Part shown: one piece after another, positions 36,889 through 45,108 of the stretch
Layout: each line of letters starts with the position of its first letter
Numbering within the stretch: position 1 is the stretch's first letter
Source of the DNA: Aromatoleum petrolei
Lineage (GTDB): Bacteria; Pseudomonadota; Gammaproteobacteria; Burkholderiales; Rhodocyclaceae
NCBI RefSeq assembly: GCF_017894385.1
Contig: NZ_CP059560.1
Location: 2,294,001 to 2,358,000 of the forward strand
DNA: 64,000 nucleotides
Direction: 5' to 3'
The notes under the pieces: model-generated
What the model was told of the DNA's origin: nothing
What the model saw: the letters and a program-made list of their open reading frames with translations, nothing else
Database searches by the model: none
Position numbers and translations under genes: made by a program

Positions 36889-37563
36889 ATGAAAACCCAC
36901 ACGTCCGAAACCCAGGCCAGCGTCACCCCCGCACTTGCCCTGCAGTTCCTGAGGGAGGGCAACGCACGCTTCGTCAACAACCTGCGCGCGAGCCGCGACC
37001 TGTTGCAGCAGGCCAACGAGACGCACGACGGCCAGTGGCCGTTCGCCACCATCGTCAGCTGCATCGACAGCCGCACCTCGGCCGAGCTCATCTTCGACCA
37101 GGGCCTCGGCGACATCTTCTCCGTGCGCATCGCCGGCAACGTGATCAACACCGACATCATCGGCAGCCTCGAATTCGCCTGTCACGTGGCCGGGTCGAAG
37201 CTCATCGTGGTGCTCGGGCACACCTCGTGCGGCGCCATCAAGGGCGCGTGCGACCACGTGGAGCTGGGCAACCTGACCGAGCTGCTGTCGAAGATCCAGC
37301 CGGCCGTCTATGAAGAGAGCCAGACCCCGGATTCGGCGCAGCGCAACTCGAAGAACGCCGCGTTCGTCGAGAATGTGGCCGACCTGAACGTGCGCCGCTC
37401 GGTGCGCTCGATCGTGAACCGCAGCACCATCCTCGAGCGCATGATCGCCGCCGGCAAGGTGGGGATCATCGGCGGCAAGCACGACCTGGCCAGCGGCACG
37501 GTGACGTTCTTCGAGGACACCTGGTTGCACGATGCCGCGTCGATGCGGCTCATGGCCGGCTAG
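36889..37563 (+). CDS. Beta-class carbonic anhydrase
   Basis: Interconverts CO2 and bicarbonate. The zinc ligands are visible as C58-x-D60-x-R62 (CIDSR) and H111-x2-C114 (HTSCG) in this 224-residue protein. No signal peptide, so cytoplasmic. A 14-codon ORF (36848-36892) ends on the start codon as ATGA and could couple its translation. The stop overlaps the convergent EEP gene by 14 bp. Confidence 0.93.
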   Translation: MKTHTSETQASVTPALALQFLREGNARFVNNLRASRDLLQQANETHDGQWPFATIVSCIDSRTSAELIFDQGLGDIFSVRIAGNVINTDIIGSLEFACHVAGSKLIVVLGHTSCGAIKGACDHVELGNLTELLSKIQPAVYEESQTPDSAQRNSKNAAFVENVADLNVRRSVRSIVNRSTILERMIAAGKVGIIGGKHDLASGTVTFFEDTWLHDAASMRLMAG

Positions 37564-38350
37564 GGCCGCTCGCGGACGGGTTGAACGCAAGCCGCGCCGT
37601 GACCGGAAAGTGGTCGGACGGATAGCGCCGGCCCGAGCGCCAGGTGTCCGCCCCGGCCGCCACGGTGCGAAAGTGCTGCGAGGCGAGGATCCAGTCGATC
37701 GCCTCGCGCACCGGCGCACGGCCGTAATCGTGATAGGTGCCGACCGCCGCTCCCGCTTCCTGCAGCACCTCGCGCAGCGCAGCGTCGGCGGTGAGCTCGC
37801 GGAAGGTTTCGGAGTCACGCTCGGCGTTGAAGTCGCCCGAGACGATCACGCCCTCGCCCGGCGGCAGCGCCTGCACCCAGTGACGCAGCAGGCGCGCCGA
37901 TTCCTCGCGGGACGCGCCCTGATAGTCGAAGTGCGTGTTGAGAAAGGTGAATCGGCCGCAGCGGCCATCGCGCGGGGCCAGGCGCACCCAGCTAGCGGTG
38001 CGCGGGTAGGCGGCGCCCCAGGACTGGCGCCCCGGTGAGTCCGGCAGATCGGCGAGCCAGAAGTGGCCGCGCGCGACTTCCGCGAAGGCGGCCCGGCGGT
38101 ACAGCAGCGGCGCCATCTCGATCGCCGAATCGCCGTCGCCGCCACGCTGCACGCCGACGAATTCGTAGTCCGGCAGCGCGGCGCGCACATATTCGGCCTG
38201 CTCGTCGTCGCGGCATTCCTGCAGGCCCAGCAGGTCGGGATCGAAGGCGCGGATGCGCTCGACCACGAGCGCCTTGCGCCGCGCCCACGCGTGCTCGCCG
38301 TCCGGCGCCGAGGCGCAGCGGATGTTGAAGGACATCACCCCGAGCTGCAT
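37550..38350 (-). CDS. Endonuclease/exonuclease/phosphatase family hydrolase
   Basis: A 266-residue EEP-fold enzyme, metal dependent. Motifs in order are MSFNIRCAS (Asn), LLGLQECRDDEQ (metal-binding Glu), FTFLNTHFDYQG (His), VIVSGDFNAERDS (GDFN) and YPSDHFPVTARL (catalytic SDHxP). No signal peptide is seen, and the substrate (sugar phosphate, phosphodiester or nucleic acid) cannot be told from the sequence. GGGGAGGTGA precedes the ATG at 38350. The 271-bp gap to the divergent ABC gene holds both promoters; no clear -35/-10 pair could be chosen. Confidence 0.87.
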   Translation of the reverse strand: MQLGVMSFNIRCASAPDGEHAWARRKALVVERIRAFDPDLLGLQECRDDEQAEYVRAALPDYEFVGVQRGGDGDSAIEMAPLLYRRAAFAEVARGHFWLADLPDSPGRQSWGAAYPRTASWVRLAPRDGRCGRFTFLNTHFDYQGASREESARLLRHWVQALPPGEGVIVSGDFNAERDSETFRELTADAALREVLQEAGAAVGTYHDYGRAPVREAIDWILASQHFRTVAAGADTWRSGRRYPSDHFPVTARLAFNPSASGPSRP

Positions 38351-38621
38351 GTTCACCTCCCCGACGAAGCGCGAGCGGCCCGGCGAGCGCCGGCACTCCC
38401 GGCGCCTGCTACTTAGATCACGGTTTTCCTGCCCCCGAATGAGATAGTCTAAGCGTTGTAACAAGACTTTTACGTGACGGGAGCGGCCAGATGATCGTTG
38501 CAGCGATGCTCGCCGGCGGGGCGGCGGGGCGCCGTCCGAGCAGCGGCAGCGTCGCGTGCCGCGGCGGAATCGTTGCCGCCCGATCGCAGCCGTGCTCGCC
38601 AGACACGAGAGGGCACGCCTG

Positions 38622-40448
38622 ATGGTTCCCGTCGAGCTGCCGCCGGAATCCCGACCCGCGTCCCCGGGCCACGCGGTGCGCCGCTTCGCCCGCCTGGCAC
38701 TGCCCTACTGGAACTCGCAGCACCGGTGGAAGATCGGCGCGGCCACGCTGCTGCTGCTGGCGCTGACAGTGAGCCAGGTGGCGCTGGTGATGTGGACGAG
38801 CTATTGGAACCGCGCGTTCTTCGATGCCCTGGAAGCGCGCTCGCTGGATGCGCTGCTGCAGCAGATCCTCGTCTTCGCGCTGATCCTCGTGTTGACGATG
38901 GCAGTCACCGCGCTGCACATGCAGATCAAGCGCTGGCTGCAGCTCGACTGGCGGCGCTGGCTCACGGCGAACCTGGTCGACCAGTGGATGACACGCTCGC
39001 GCCATTACCGCCTGCAGTTCCTGAAAGGCGAGCACGACAACCCCGACCAGCGCATCGCCGAGGACATCCGCATCGCCACCGAGGCGGCGATCAGCCTCGC
39101 GCACTCGCTGACCTATTCGCTGCTCGTCGGCTGGGCCTTCATCGCGATCCTCGCGGAAGTATCGGGCAGCGCGCCGATTCCCGGCAGCGAATTCGAGGTG
39201 CCCGGCTACATGGTCCTCCTCGCGTTCGCCTATGCGGGCGGCGGCGCGGCAATCGGCTACCTGCTCGGCCGCCCCCTCGTGCGCGCGACCAATCGGCTGC
39301 AGAGCGTGGAGGCCAACCTGCGCTTCAGCCTCGCGCGGGCGCGCGAGAACGCCGAGGCGATCGCGCTGACGCACGGCGAACGCATGGAGCGGCGCAGCGC
39401 CGTGCAGCTCTTCGGCGACGTCGCGCGCGGCTGGAACCGGCAGACCTTCGCCTACCTCGGCATCGTGTCGTTCTCGACCGCCTATGGCAACCTGATGCCG
39501 ATCTTCCCCATCCTCGTCGCAGCGCCGCAGTTCATTGCCGGCGCCCTGACGCTGGGCGGCCTGATGCAGGCCGCGCAGGCCTTCGAGCGGCTGGCGTCGG
39601 CGCTGTCCTGGCCGATCGACAAACTGGGCGAGATCGCGATGTGGCGCACCTCGGCAGGCCGCGTCGTGAACCTGCACGACGACATGCTCCGGCTCGACGT
39701 CATCGACCGCCAGGGCGAGCCCACACGTATCAAGATCGGCCATTCGACCAAGCCCGAGCTGCATCTGTGCGGCCTGTCGCTGGAAACCCAGACCGGCGAG
39801 CCGCTGCTGCGCGGCCTGGAGCTGCGCGTGCGCCGCGGCGAGCGCATCCTGATCGTCGGCGACGCACACGTGACCCTGGCGCTGTTCAAGGCGGTGGCCG
39901 GCCTGTGGCCATGGGGCAGCGGCGAGATCCGCTTGCCCGAAGGCCAGGAGATGGTCTTCCTGCCGCAACGCCCCTTCCTGCCGACCGGCACGCTGCGCGC
40001 GATGCTGTGCTACCCGCACCCGCCCGAGCGCTACCCGACGCCGGAGCTGCACCGTGCGCTCGAATGCGCGGGCATCGACTGGCTCGCGCCGCGCCTGGAC
40101 GAGTCCGACGACTGGAACCACGTGCTGCCGCTACGCGCGCAGCAGCGCCTGAGCACCGCCCGGCTCTTCCTGCAACGCCCTGCGTGGGTGTTCCTCGAGG
40201 ACACGACCGACGCCTTCGACGCCAAGGGCGAGGCCGGCATCATGGAGATGATGCACCGCGAAATGCCCGACATGACGGTGCTGTCGGTGATGCGTCACGG
40301 TGGCCTGGAGCGCCTCTTCCACCGCCGGATCGAGCTGCACCGCGTCGGCACGCCCGGCCTGAAGCCGGGCGGCGAGGAGCGGAGCGACGCGAGCACCCCG
40401 GCCGTGAACCCTGCTCCCGTCTCCGGCTCAGCGGAAGTCGGACGGTAG
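38622..40448 (+). CDS. ABC exporter-like protein (SbmA/BacA/YddA type) with degenerate ATPase domain
   Basis: A 608-residue fused membrane/nucleotide-binding protein. The membrane part (residues about 15-330, with YWNRAFFDALEARS and DNPDQRIAEDI) matches the SbmA/BacA-type half transporters. The nucleotide-binding part has lost the key residues. The Walker A site reads GDAHVTLAL (G413-L421) with Leu in place of the lysine. The signature reads LPLRAQQR (502-509) instead of LSLGEQQR. The Walker B acid pair reads E526-D527. It may be ATPase-dead, or proton driven like SbmA. ATG 38622 follows GAGAGGG; an ATG at 38556 is possible. The 3' end overlaps the GH5 gene. Confidence 0.85.
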   Translation: MVPVELPPESRPASPGHAVRRFARLALPYWNSQHRWKIGAATLLLLALTVSQVALVMWTSYWNRAFFDALEARSLDALLQQILVFALILVLTMAVTALHMQIKRWLQLDWRRWLTANLVDQWMTRSRHYRLQFLKGEHDNPDQRIAEDIRIATEAAISLAHSLTYSLLVGWAFIAILAEVSGSAPIPGSEFEVPGYMVLLAFAYAGGGAAIGYLLGRPLVRATNRLQSVEANLRFSLARARENAEAIALTHGERMERRSAVQLFGDVARGWNRQTFAYLGIVSFSTAYGNLMPIFPILVAAPQFIAGALTLGGLMQAAQAFERLASALSWPIDKLGEIAMWRTSAGRVVNLHDDMLRLDVIDRQGEPTRIKIGHSTKPELHLCGLSLETQTGEPLLRGLELRVRRGERILIVGDAHVTLALFKAVAGLWPWGSGEIRLPEGQEMVFLPQRPFLPTGTLRAMLCYPHPPERYPTPELHRALECAGIDWLAPRLDESDDWNHVLPLRAQQRLSTARLFLQRPAWVFLEDTTDAFDAKGEAGIMEMMHREMPDMTVLSVMRHGGLERLFHRRIELHRVGTPGLKPGGEERSDASTPAVNPAPVSGSAEVGR

Positions 40449-41537
40449 CCAGCCGCGTTCGACGCAGTCGCGGAAGCACCACGCCGGCGTCGTCTCGGTC
40501 TTGTAGCTCCAGAAGAACCAGCCGAGGTACTTTTCGAACGCCAGCAGCTGCGCCGCCGCATACCCGCGGTTGGCGACGGTCTCCTGGAACTCGTCCATGT
40601 GCTCCAGCGCATGGTTGAACGGCCCCTCGGCCCACAACGAGACGACGCGCAGATCGAGCCCCAGGCTCCATTCCCCGCACACCGCCGGCAGTCCGAGCTC
40701 GGCGTTGATCGCGTCGGCCTCCTCGCGCCACTCGCCGCCGGCCTTGCCCATGTGGGCGAAGATGTCGGAGTCGATGTCGCGGCGGTCGAAGCACTGGTAG
40801 CGGTGCAGGTCGAAGATCACGTTGCGGTACTCGGGCGCCTGCATGAAGCCGACGTACTCGCGGAAGGAGCGGAAACCGTCGTGGAACACCACCGCGACAC
40901 GGTCGGCCGGGCAGTGCCTGCGGATGCGCTCGTAGGCGGCAAGGTAGAAGTCCTTCAGGTAGTCGGTCGGCACGTCCCAGCGCGGCTCGTTGAGGCATTC
41001 GATCGCGTGCAGCGCCGGGTGATCGCGGTAACGCTCGGCGATGCGTTCGAGCACGGACAGGGCATGTTCGAGGTACTCGGGCCGTGTGTGCCACTCGCAC
41101 ACGTTGAGGATGCCGCCATTGTCGAAGCCGTTCTGGCAGCCGGGCGCCGCGTGCAGGTCCAGCATCACGCGCAGGCCGAACTCCTGCGCCCAGTCCATCG
41201 CACGGTCGAGCACCTCGATGCCGCCGGTTGCGAAGGGATGACGATGCTCGCCGTAGGCGCGGTGCCAGGGGTAGTCCGGGCCGAAGATCCAGTGCCCGTA
41301 TGGGATGCGCACCGCGTTGAGGCCGCGCTCGGCGATCCACGAGAAATCCTCGCGCGTGACCCAGCGGTCCCAGTGCACGCGCAGGCGCTCCGTCGCCATG
41401 GTCGGCCCCAGCTCGGCGCAGAAGGTCGTCTCGTCGGACGCCGCTAGCCCCTCGAACAGGCTCGGGACCATCCATTTCTCCAGCAGCAGCCAGCTGCCGA
41501 GATTCACGCCGCGCAGTTTCGGACTCGTCGCTTCCAT
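40428..41537 (-). CDS. Glycoside hydrolase family 5 (exo-beta-glucanase-like)
   Basis: A 369-residue TIM-barrel hydrolase. The acid/base Glu is in CLNEPRWD (E184) and the nucleophile Glu in VCGEWSLG (E289). The N-terminal LRGVNLGSWLLLEKWMVPSLF and NAVRIPYGHWIFGP blocks resemble GH5 exo-beta-1,3-glucanases. No signal peptide, so it should act in the cytoplasm, perhaps on small glucosides. GGGAGGG precedes the ATG at 41537. It is divergent from the GH13 enzyme across 156 bp, and its 3' end overlaps the ABC gene by 21 bp. Confidence 0.88.
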   Translation of the reverse strand: MEATSPKLRGVNLGSWLLLEKWMVPSLFEGLAASDETTFCAELGPTMATERLRVHWDRWVTREDFSWIAERGLNAVRIPYGHWIFGPDYPWHRAYGEHRHPFATGGIEVLDRAMDWAQEFGLRVMLDLHAAPGCQNGFDNGGILNVCEWHTRPEYLEHALSVLERIAERYRDHPALHAIECLNEPRWDVPTDYLKDFYLAAYERIRRHCPADRVAVVFHDGFRSFREYVGFMQAPEYRNVIFDLHRYQCFDRRDIDSDIFAHMGKAGGEWREEADAINAELGLPAVCGEWSLGLDLRVVSLWAEGPFNHALEHMDEFQETVANRGYAAAQLLAFEKYLGWFFWSYKTETTPAWCFRDCVERGWLPSDFR

Positions 41538-41693
41538 GATCCCTCCCCCCGTGTCATGGCCCGCAGGCACGCCTGCCCTGCGATGCTGCCCTCAACTGTA
41601 GCCCCGAAGGCATCGGCCTTCCTTGGCAAATTGCACGGAGATGTTCGCCCGGCTGCGGCAGACTGGCGACATGTGATGCATGCAGGGGGCGCC

Positions 41694-43367
41694 ATGGAAA
41701 GCAGATGGTGGCAACAGGCCGTCGTCTACCAGATCTATCCGCGCAGCTTCATGGACACGGACGGCGACGGCGTCGGCGACCTGCCGGGCATCCTCGCGCG
41801 CCTAGACTACCTCGCGTGGCTTGGCGTCGACACGCTGTGGCTGTGCCCGATCTACCGCTCGCCCAACGACGACAACGGCTACGACATCTCGGACTACTGC
41901 GCGATCATGGACGAGTTCGGCACCCTGGCCGACTTCGACCGCCTGCTCGCCGACGCGCACCGCCGCGGCATGCGCGTGATCCTCGACCTCGTCATCAACC
42001 ACACCAGCGACGAGCACCCGTGGTTCGTCGAGTCGCGCGCCTCGCGCGACAACCCGAAGCGCGACTGGTACATCTGGCGCGACGGCCGTGACGGCGGCCC
42101 GCCGAACAACTGGGAGAGCATCTTCCGCGGCCCCGCATGGGAGCACGACGCCGCGACGGACCAGTGGTACCTGCACCTCTTCACGCGCCGCCAGCCCGAC
42201 CTGAACTGGGAGAACCCGGCCGTGCGCGCGGCGATCCACGCGATGATGCGCTGGTGGCTGGACAAGGGCGTGGACGGCTTCCGCATCGACGCGATCACCC
42301 ACATCCGCAAGGCGCCGGGACTGCCCGACATGCCCAATCCGCAGGGCCTCGCGCAGGTCGCCGCCTACCCCTTCCACATGAACGTCGCCGGCATCCTCGA
42401 CGACATCGACGAACTATGCCGCGAGACACTCGCCGGCCGCGACGCGATGACCGTCGGCGAGGCCAACGGCATCGGTCCGGACGAGGCCGGGGAATGGGTG
42501 GGGACGACGCGCGCGCGGTTGTCGATGATCCTGCAGTTCGAGCACTGGCACTTGTGGTCGAACGCCCCGCAGGCGGCGCTCGACGTGCGCGCGCTCAAAC
42601 GCATCCTCGGCCGCTGGCAGCGTGCGTTGCACGGCCGCGGCTGGAACGCGCTGTACCTCGAAAACCACGACCTGCCGCGCGTCCTCTCGCGCTGGGGTGA
42701 CCCGTTGCACCACCCGCACGAGAGCGCCACCGCGCTCGCGACGATGTACTTCCTGATGGAAGGCACGCCCTTCATCTACCAGGGGCAGGAGCTCGGCCTC
42801 GCGAACGCGCAGTTCGGCAGCCTCGCCGAATTCCGCGACAGCTTCGCGCACAACCGCATCGCCGAGATGCGCGCCGCGGGCATGAGCGAGGACGCGATCC
42901 TCGACGAGATGCGCCGCACCGGCCGCGACACCTCGCGCACACCGATGCCCTGGGACGGCAGCCCGCAGGGCGGCTTCACGACCGGAACGCCGTGGCTCGC
43001 GGCGCACCACGACTGCCGCAACGCCAACGTCGCCCGCCAGCAGGCCGACCCCGGCTCGGTGCTCCACCATTACCGCGCGCTGATCGCGCTGCGCCGGCGC
43101 GAGCCCACGCTGCTCCACGGCCGTTACAGCGCGCTCGCACCCCGCAGCACGCGCATCTACGCCTACACCCGCGGCGAGGGCGACGAACGCATCGCCGTGA
43201 TCTGCAACCTCGCAGGCCACCCCGCGACCTTCCGCCACGCGGGCTTCGCGCTCGCCTCGGACGGCCTGCTGCTCGCGAACCGCGCCGTCGCGCCGCACGG
43301 CCCGCGGCACGTGCTACGCCTCGCGCCATGGGAGGCGCGCGTCTATCGCATCACGGCCGCCTGCTGA
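41694..43367 (+). CDS. GH13 alpha-glucosidase (oligo-1,6-glucosidase-like)
   Basis: A 557-residue alpha-amylase-superfamily enzyme. The catalytic triad is D199 (GFRIDAITH), E256 (GEANGI) and D326 (LENHDLPRV). The QPDLNWENPAV segment and the length are those of oligo-1,6-glucosidase/alpha-glucosidase members, not secreted amylases. No signal peptide. The N-terminus SRWWQQAVVYQIYPRSFMDTDGDGVGDL is standard. An ATG 18 bp upstream (41676) is an alternative start. It probably degrades maltooligosaccharides or a compatible alpha-glucoside in the cytoplasm. The 3' end overlaps rmuC by 25 bp. Confidence 0.92.
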   Translation: MESRWWQQAVVYQIYPRSFMDTDGDGVGDLPGILARLDYLAWLGVDTLWLCPIYRSPNDDNGYDISDYCAIMDEFGTLADFDRLLADAHRRGMRVILDLVINHTSDEHPWFVESRASRDNPKRDWYIWRDGRDGGPPNNWESIFRGPAWEHDAATDQWYLHLFTRRQPDLNWENPAVRAAIHAMMRWWLDKGVDGFRIDAITHIRKAPGLPDMPNPQGLAQVAAYPFHMNVAGILDDIDELCRETLAGRDAMTVGEANGIGPDEAGEWVGTTRARLSMILQFEHWHLWSNAPQAALDVRALKRILGRWQRALHGRGWNALYLENHDLPRVLSRWGDPLHHPHESATALATMYFLMEGTPFIYQGQELGLANAQFGSLAEFRDSFAHNRIAEMRAAGMSEDAILDEMRRTGRDTSRTPMPWDGSPQGGFTTGTPWLAAHHDCRNANVARQQADPGSVLHHYRALIALRRREPTLLHGRYSALAPRSTRIYAYTRGEGDERIAVICNLAGHPATFRHAGFALASDGLLLANRAVAPHGPRHVLRLAPWEARVYRITAAC

Positions 43368-45022
43368 TCCGTAACGGCCGGCGCAGCCGCGTCGTCGCCA
43401 TCGGTCGCCGCCTCGACCATCGCCCCGGGGAGCGCCTTGGTCGGCTTCACACCGAGCTGCTTCAGCATCTCCGCCTGCCGGATCACGTTGCCGCGCCCGC
43501 TCGCGAGCTTGTTGTGCGCGGCATGGTAGGCCTTCTGCGCCTGCTCCAGCCGGTTGCCGACCGACTCCAGGTCCTCGACGAAGCCGACCAGCTTGTCGTA
43601 CAGCTCCGCGCCCCGCTTCGCGATGTCCTGCGCGTTACGGTTCTGCGCCTCCTGGCGCCACAGGTGGGCCACCGTGCGCACGACGAAGAGCAGCGTCGAC
43701 GGGCTCACCAGCAGCACGTTCTTCTGCCACGCGTCCATGAAGAGCTCGCGATCGTGCGTCACAGCGAGCATGAAGGCGGGCTCGACCGGCACGAACATCA
43801 GCACGAAGTCGAGCGACTTCAGGCCGTACAGGTCCTGGTAGTTGCGCTCCGACAGGCCCTTGATGTGCGCGCGCACCGAGTCGAGATGACGCTTCGCCGC
43901 GGCGTTGCGCTCGCCCTCGTCCTCCGCCGTGACGTAGTCCTCGTAGGCGGTGAGCGACACCTTGGCGTCGACCACCAGGTGGCGATCCTCCGGCAGATGG
44001 ATCACGACGTCGGGCTGCGCGCGCGAGCCGTCGTCGCGCGTGTGGCTCTCCTGCACGTCGTATTCCTCGCCCTTCCTCAGGCCCGAGGCTTCCAGCACGC
44101 GCTCGAGGATCAGCTCGCCCCAGTTGCCCTGCGCCTTGCTCGAGCCCTTCAGCGCGCGCGTGAGGTTCTTCGCGTCCTGCGAAAGCGACTGGTTGAGCTC
44201 CATCAGCTGGCGCACCTGCTCGGCGAGCGCGCTGCGGTCCTTGCCCTCCTGCACGTAGACCTGCTCGACCTTGCCCTGGAATTCCTGCAGCTTCACCCGC
44301 AGCGGGTCGAGGATCTGGCCGATGTTCGCCTGGTTCTGCTCAGTGAAGCGCTTGGCCTTCTCCTCGAGGATGTCGTTGGCGAGGCTCTTGAACTGGTCGG
44401 TGAGGCTCTCGCGCGCCGCGATCAGCAAGGCGAGCTTCTCATCGGCGGCGCGCCGCTCGGCCTCGAAGCGCGTGTTGAGTTCGGCGAGTTCGGCATTCAG
44501 GCGGTTCGCCAGCGTCTCCGCCTGCTCGCGCAGGGTCCGTTCGGCCTGGAGATCGCCGCGCAGCGCCGCCAGCAGCTCGCGCTCGGCCTTCAGCTCCGCC
44601 GCGAGCTGCGAGTTCACGCGCCCGAGCGTCTCGCGCTGCTCGCCGGCCTCGCGCTGCAGGGTCGCCAGGCGTGCCAGCGCCTCACCATTCTGCTGCTCCA
44701 GCGGCGCGACGCGTGTCGCCCGTTCGGCGAGCTGCGCGCGCTCGTCGCGCACCGCATCGAGCGCGTCACGCCACTCGCCCGCCTGGCGCCGCAGGGCGTC
44801 GAACTGGGCGAGCGACTGCGCGCGCTCCTGCTCCAGCGCCCGCGCCCGCTCCGTCGCCGCGGCGAGCTCGACGCGCACCTCCGCGCGCCCCTGCTCGATC
44901 GCCGCCGCAGCCGCCTCGGCCGCGCGGCCACGCAGCAGCAGCCACACCAGCACCGCCCCGGCAACCACCCCGCCCAGCACCGCGACCAACCAGACCAGCA
45001 CGCCCACCGAACCGCTCTCCAT
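43343..45022 (-). CDS. rmuC: DNA recombination protein RmuC
   Basis: A 559-residue protein with one N-terminal membrane span (residues about 7-30) and a long coiled coil (about 35-240, rich in Glu, Arg, Ala and Leu). The RmuC nuclease-like domain (about 265-500) is seen as GNWGELILERVLEASGLRKG...VVIHLPEDRHLVVDAKVSL and VLMFVPVEPAF. RmuC restrains inverted-repeat rearrangements and modulates sister-chromatid exchange. The start at 45022 is chosen over the frame's upstream extension because the membrane anchor follows it. It is divergent from the Atm1-type transporter. Confidence 0.92.
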   Translation of the reverse strand: MESGSVGVLVWLVAVLGGVVAGAVLVWLLLRGRAAEAAAAAIEQGRAEVRVELAAATERARALEQERAQSLAQFDALRRQAGEWRDALDAVRDERAQLAERATRVAPLEQQNGEALARLATLQREAGEQRETLGRVNSQLAAELKAERELLAALRGDLQAERTLREQAETLANRLNAELAELNTRFEAERRAADEKLALLIAARESLTDQFKSLANDILEEKAKRFTEQNQANIGQILDPLRVKLQEFQGKVEQVYVQEGKDRSALAEQVRQLMELNQSLSQDAKNLTRALKGSSKAQGNWGELILERVLEASGLRKGEEYDVQESHTRDDGSRAQPDVVIHLPEDRHLVVDAKVSLTAYEDYVTAEDEGERNAAAKRHLDSVRAHIKGLSERNYQDLYGLKSLDFVLMFVPVEPAFMLAVTHDRELFMDAWQKNVLLVSPSTLLFVVRTVAHLWRQEAQNRNAQDIAKRGAELYDKLVGFVEDLESVGNRLEQAQKAYHAAHNKLASGRGNVIRQAEMLKQLGVKPTKALPGAMVEAATDGDDAAAPAVTDQQAAVMR

Positions 45023-45108
45023 CGTTCCGCCATCCCGTTTCGTCTGCCGCACCCCGGACGGGGCGGGCGAAAGGCGAAATGGTAGCGCCGGCACGATAGA
45101 ATTGCCCG

